The notes beneath the pieces were generated by a model, which worked only from the letters and a program-made list of their open reading frames with translations, made no database searches and was not told where the DNA came from. This document shows, in pieces, positions 60,993-64,000 of a stretch of 64,000 nucleotides of DNA. This DNA is from Desertimonas flava. Lineage in GTDB: Bacteria > Actinomycetota > Acidimicrobiia > Acidimicrobiales > Ilumatobacteraceae. The stretch is taken from NCBI RefSeq assembly GCF_003426815.1, contig NZ_QKYK01000008.1, positions 1 to 64,000 of the forward strand. The letters are read 5' to 3'. The first letter of the stretch is position 1. The number at the start of each line of letters is the position of its first letter. A program made the translations under genes and the position numbers.

Positions 60993-61598
60993 TCATTGGC
61001 CGGCGTGGAGGGGCGGATGGTCCAGCACCCGCGGGCGGTATTCCACGAGCTGGATGCGGTCGTCGAACGTGCGGTGCTCGGTCATGTCGAGGGCCACATC
61101 GGGGTAGCCGTCGTAGATGCGCTCCGCCCCCGTGGCGCCGGTGATCACGGGGAACATGCCGACGCGGAAGCGATCGACGAGTCCGGCTCGCAGCAGCGAC
61201 CGGGCGAGGCTGAGGCTCCCGATCGTGCTGAGCAGGCCGGGTTCGGTCTCCTTCAGCTCCCGCACGGCCTCGACGGCGTCGCCGCGCACGAGGGTGCTGT
61301 TGGCCCACGTGAGCGGTTCCTCCAGCGTCGAGGAGAACACCACCTTGCGCGCCTTGGTGAGCCCGTCGACGCTTTCTTCCTCCTCGGGGCGGAACTCGGC
61401 CTGCCCGTCGGGCACCTGGCCGGCGGCGAAGCCGGACATCAGCCGGTACGTGTTGGCGCCCATGAGGTAGGTGACCTCCGGCTGCTCGCCCAGCCAGGCG
61501 AGGTACTCCGGACCTTCCAGGCCCCAGAAGCCGGGCCATCCGTCGCCTGACGCGTAGCCGTCCAGAGAGGTGATGAAGTCGACCAGCAGCTCGCCCAT
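60993..61598 (-). CDS. DHFR-family (RibD C-terminal-like) reductase
   Basis: 201 aa. LLVDFITSLDGYASGDGWPG at the start, YLMGANTYRLMSGF, KVVFSSTLEEPLTWANSTLV and FPVITGATGAERIY. The family includes reductases of pterin or pyrimidine substrates, with none assignable. The 259 bp before the next gene (60734-60992) hold nothing recognised. Confidence 0.88.
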   Translation of the reverse strand: MGELLVDFITSLDGYASGDGWPGFWGLEGPEYLAWLGEQPEVTYLMGANTYRLMSGFAAGQVPDGQAEFRPEEEESVDGLTKARKVVFSSTLEEPLTWANSTLVRGDAVEAVRELKETEPGLLSTIGSLSLARSLLRAGLVDRFRVGMFPVITGATGAERIYDGYPDVALDMTEHRTFDDRIQLVEYRPRVLDHPPLHAGQ

Positions 61599-61714
61599 CG
61601 TTCGTGTCCTTTCGCAGGGGTGTCGCAGTCCCGCTCCGGGGGATCACCGCAGCGGCACCAGCAACGACGCTCCCCACCGCGCGAACTCATCGCGGCACGC
61701 CGCGGTCGGACGTT

Positions 61715-62086
61715 CTACTGCGGCTGTTCGACGGGTGCCGGGTTGATCCGACGGCTGGCCAGATCGACCTCGACCCGGCCGGCGTCGGTGACCCTGACCG
61801 AATAGACCGGCTGGCACTGCTGCTTGGTCGCTTCCCAGCCGGTGTCGAGGGCGAACGCCCACTGGTGGCCGGGACAGACGAGGCGGTCGCGGAGCACGAC
61901 GCCCTTGTTGAGCTCACGCTGGCGGTGGATGCACACGTTGTCGAGGGCGAACAGGCGACCCTCGTGGGCGACGACGACGATCTCGTCGTCGCCGACCGAC
62001 ACGACGGTGCGACGTCGGCGTTCCACCTCGCTCAGGTCGCCGACGTCATGCCAGGTGGACGCCGGAGCAGCGGTCTCGTCAGTCAT
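61715..62086 (-). CDS. Rieske [2Fe-2S] ferredoxin
   Basis: 123 aa from ATG 62086. The Rieske ligands are CIHRQREL (C-x-H) and CPGHQWAF (C-x2-H), in the fold WHDVGDLSEV...DNV. No membrane helix, so it is a soluble Rieske ferredoxin. Its ATG overlaps the preceding ferredoxin stop (ATGA). Confidence 0.92.
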   Translation of the reverse strand: MTDETAAPASTWHDVGDLSEVERRRRTVVSVGDDEIVVVAHEGRLFALDNVCIHRQRELNKGVVLRDRLVCPGHQWAFALDTGWEATKQQCQPVYSVRVTDAGRVEVDLASRRINPAPVEQPQ

Positions 62087-62466
62087 GCCGTGTCGTCCTC
62101 CGACAGCCATCGCTTGGTCAGCCGCTCGCTCGCCGCCGAGGGCAGCGACCGGTCCACGGCCCGCTCGTCGAGCGGCTTCTGGTCCGGATCCCACGTGAGC
62201 GCGCAGTCGCCGGAGACGTAGGTCTGGCAGGCGAGGCGCCATCCCTGATCGAGGAGCTCACCCAGGCGATCCCGCTCGCGCCGGCGCGGCGGACTGAGAC
62301 TGTCCATCCCCTCGGTGACGTACACCCGGTCGGTGCCGCAGTTGCCGCTCGCGCAACGGAACGGCACGCCGCACTCGTTGCGGATGGCGACGCGGAGCAG
62401 GTTGACGTCGTCGCCGTCGGGGAAGTCGACGGCGGCGTTGGTGGTGAGGAACTTGATCGTCGGCAC
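62083..62466 (-). CDS. Fer2-type ferredoxin with a substituted third ligand
   Basis: 127 aa from GTG 62466. FPDGDDVNLLRVAIRNECGV, then FRCASGNCGTDRVYV, resembles the [2Fe-2S] loop C-x4-C-x2-C. The third Cys (in CGTC of homologues) is Asp, and an extra Cys lies six residues before the first. The distal Cys is in LACQTYV. Cluster binding is therefore unsure. It sits between a diiron-type enzyme and a Rieske protein. Confidence 0.8.
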   Translation of the reverse strand: MPTIKFLTTNAAVDFPDGDDVNLLRVAIRNECGVPFRCASGNCGTDRVYVTEGMDSLSPPRRRERDRLGELLDQGWRLACQTYVSGDCALTWDPDQKPLDERAVDRSLPSAASERLTKRWLSEDDTA

Positions 62467-62491
62467 GGCCGGCGCGTCCGCGACTGCCGGC

Positions 62492-63214
62492 TCAGCTGGC
62501 CGCGGCGGCTTCGAGGTCGGGGGCGACGTACGTGTCGTACAGCGCCTTGGTGTAGGAGAAGCGCATCTCGGCGCCGGCCCGCACGAGGTCGAGGCAACGC
62601 TCCTGCAGCTCCGGGGTGTCGGCGTAGTCGAGGACGATCTGGTAACCGCGCTCGCCGTGCACCTCGTCGGACGTGATGTGCAGGTCGAAGAACTCGGCCT
62701 CCTCCTCGGTGAAGCCGTAGGTGTCGAGGAGCGGCGGGAGCTGCTTGCGGTAGATGGTCGGCACCTGCGACTCGAGGCCGACGACGAGGGCGGCCGTGGC
62801 GACGGCGAAGTGCTCGCGCATGGCGACGGCGTAGCACCAGCCCTGCAGGCCACGGGTGACGGCGTTCATGTTGCGGGGGTCGACGACCCGCTCGCGGGTG
62901 GTGCCGCAGGCCTCGGCGAAGCGGATGAGCAGATCGGTGTGGCGGATGTCGGACAGCTCCTCCTCGTACATGTTCTGGAGGAGGAAGTCCTTGGCGTCGG
63001 TGGCGTGGTCGGGGGTGTTGGCGTAGATGTAGCCGAGGTAGTCGGCGAACGGGCCGACGTAGTGGTAATGGTTCTCGGCCCAGCGGGCGAAGTGATGACG
63101 CTGGAGCTCACCGTTCGCCCATGCCAGGCTGAACGATGCGTTCTTGGCCTCACGGCCCTTGATGGCGTCTTCCAGCGCGAGGCGGAAGTCGTCCTTGGAG
63201 AGCAACGCAGACAT
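62492..63214 (-). CDS. TenA/PqqC-like iron-containing redox enzyme
   Basis: 240 aa from ATG 63214, all-helical. QNMYEEELSDIRHTDLLIRF and DLHITSDEVHGERGYQIVLD supply Glu and His residues matching the diiron site of CADD-type heme-oxygenase-like proteins. Members include CADD (p-aminobenzoate synthesis) and UndA, and the substrate here is unknown. The two ferredoxin genes follow directly, suggesting an electron-transfer route to it. Confidence 0.85.
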   Translation of the reverse strand: MSALLSKDDFRLALEDAIKGREAKNASFSLAWANGELQRHHFARWAENHYHYVGPFADYLGYIYANTPDHATDAKDFLLQNMYEEELSDIRHTDLLIRFAEACGTTRERVVDPRNMNAVTRGLQGWCYAVAMREHFAVATAALVVGLESQVPTIYRKQLPPLLDTYGFTEEEAEFFDLHITSDEVHGERGYQIVLDYADTPELQERCLDLVRAGAEMRFSYTKALYDTYVAPDLEAAAAS

Positions 63215-63276
63215 GACGGTGGTCCTTTCGTCGAGCGGCCGGGTCCGGCAGGTCGATCGACCACGCCGGCGCTTTC

Positions 63277-63289
63277 GTATACTGTATAC
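63277..63289. promoter_or_regulatory. Palindrome GTATACTGTATAC, promoter/operator
   Basis: GTATACTGTATAC is an odd-centred perfect palindrome between two divergent genes. TATACT (63285-63290) is a good -10 for the plus-strand gene, whose GTG starts seven bases later. The minus-strand direction offers TATACG similarly. A GntR-type operator is a guess. Confidence 0.68.
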
Positions 63290-63296
63290 TTTCTGC

Positions 63297-63713
63297 GTGG
63301 CGATGCAAGTGGATCTCTCCGTGCGTGATTGGGTGGCGGCCTGGGGCGCCGAGGTGGCGGCCGTCGAGCTGACGGCGGCCCGAGCCCGGTTCGACGATGA
63401 CGTGGTGGGCTTCGGCACCTACGCCGGGGTGGTGCGCGGCATCGACGCCCTGCACGACGACCAGTGGTCGAAGGTGTGGCCGACGATCGCCGACTTCCGG
63501 TTCCTCGTCGACGAGATGGCCACGCTGGTGTCGCCCGACGGCCTCCAGGCCGTAGCCGTGGTGCCGTGGACGTCGACCGGCTTCGACGCCGACGGTGCGG
63601 CGTTCGACCGTCCCGGCCGGGCCACCATCGTGCTGCAACGCGCCGACGCCGAGTCGGCGTGGTCCGGCGTGCACACCCACTTCTCGCTCGTGCCGACGCC
63701 GGCGCGACCGTAG
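63297..63713 (+). CDS. SnoaL/NTF2-like hypothetical protein
   Basis: 138 aa from GTG 63297, likely leaderless because TATACT ends seven bases before. ATG 63303 is the alternative. MQVDLSVRDWVAAWGAEV, FDDDVVGFGTYAGVVRGIDA and WSGVHTHFSLVP fit an NTF2-like cone. Divergent from the diiron operon. Confidence 0.8.
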   Translation: MAMQVDLSVRDWVAAWGAEVAAVELTAARARFDDDVVGFGTYAGVVRGIDALHDDQWSKVWPTIADFRFLVDEMATLVSPDGLQAVAVVPWTSTGFDADGAAFDRPGRATIVLQRADAESAWSGVHTHFSLVPTPARP

Positions 63714-63731
63714 GCGCCGACCGGGGGCACG

Positions 63732-64000
63732 ATGTCGGCCAGGGAGACCAGGGACAGCAGGAACGCCAGGAACGCCAGGAACGGCAGGGATGCCGTGGAC
63801 GTGATGGCCGAGCAGTGCACCGGGCGCGGGGCCTCCGGCGTCGTGTGCGCCGCCGCTCCCCTGGCGGCGCAGGCCGGGGCGGCCGCGTTGCGCGACGGAG
63901 GCAACGCCTTCGACGCCGTCGTCGCCGCCGGCCTGGCCGAGACGGTCCTGTTGCCATCGAAGTGCGGCCTCGGCGGCGACCTCGTCGCCATCGCCGTCGT
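63732..64000 (+). CDS. Gamma-glutamyltransferase (N-terminal part, runs off window)
   Basis: GASGVVCAAAPLAAQAGAAA, LRDGGNAFDAVVAAGLAETV and LPSKCGLGGDLVA match the N-terminus of the GGT family. ATG 63732 (GGGGG four bases before) is used. ATG 63804 is the alternative. The upstream 24 residues include a 9-bp tandem repeat coding RNARNARNG. The catalytic Thr lies beyond the window. Confidence 0.82.
   Translation, partial: MSARETRDSRNARNARNGRDAVDVMAEQCTGRGASGVVCAAAPLAAQAGAAALRDGGNAFDAVVAAGLAETVLLPSKCGLGGDLVAIAV
63758..63789. repeat. 9-bp tandem repeat CAGGAACGC, three copies
   Basis: CAGGAACGC at 63758, 63767 and (last base changed) 63776 with a partial fourth. It codes for Arg-Asn-Ala units if the upstream start of the next gene is used. 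Confidence 0.9.

Overview
The window looks like a chromosomal segment of a high-GC actinomycete, most likely of the class Acidimicrobiia (Ilumatobacter-like). The grounds are uniformly GC-rich codon use, a complete Pup-proteasome set, an F420-type LLM oxidoreductase, a PimA-type mannosyltransferase, SigB-type partner-switching genes and bacterial Ku. No rRNA, tRNA, CRISPR array, insertion sequence or prophage was recognised. The taxon is an inference from gene content and was not tested.

Layout. 1-3.6 kb: the end of a TatB-like translocase gene, a DUF559-type nuclease-like gene between repeats, a glycerophosphodiester phosphodiesterase and signal peptidase I. 3.6-13.7 kb: the pupylation and proteasome region (pafA, prcA, prcB, pup, dop, mpa, ferredoxin), interrupted by the 5-oxoprolinase genes pxpA and pxpBC and by a secreted protein gene. 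13.9-17 kb: trmI, a TtuA-type tRNA thiolase, a TtuB-like ubiquitin-fold sulfur carrier and three small proteins. All could act on the tRNA T-loop or on protein tagging, so two ubiquitin-like modifiers, Pup and the TtuB-like protein, lie about 7 kb apart. 17-26 kb: M16 peptidase, LON-domain protein, DacB, a permuted acyl-CoA synthetase, a VOC protein, a thioesterase and a TetR regulator. 26.2-30.4 kb: desaturase, queA, dienelactone hydrolase, an ArsR/SRPBCC pair and clpP. 30.5-35.5 kb: ruvCAB, peroxiredoxin, yebC, pdxT and pdxS. 35.9-39.6 kb: two DUF3048 paralogues, htpX and lemA. 39.7-47.4 kb: a pimA-like gene, a lipoprotein, a beta-propeller protein, two TetR regulators, DUF167, an MT0933-like small protein and an OatA-like acyltransferase. 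47.5-51.5 kb: a DUF4129/MoxR/DUF58 operon. 51.5-57.2 kb: stress genes plus STAS, anti-sigma and two sigma factors. 57.4-64 kb: LLM oxidoreductase, topoisomerase IB, Ku, a CBS protein, a DHFR-like protein, a diiron/ferredoxin/Rieske operon, an orphan small protein and the start of a gamma-glutamyltransferase.

The least expected structure is not genic. Several families of short dispersed repeats are placed non-randomly. A hairpin-bearing core occurs five times, always at the start-codon junction of consecutive same-strand genes, and at two junctions it lies between duplicated copies of the coupled stop/start. Two elements of about 200 bp sit between convergent genes and carry compensatory base changes in their stems. 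A third, near-palindromic family has at least six copies, two of which bracket the DUF559 gene. Long perfect palindromes mark gene ends, and a related kind of palindrome has become coding sequence inside the acyl-CoA synthetase.
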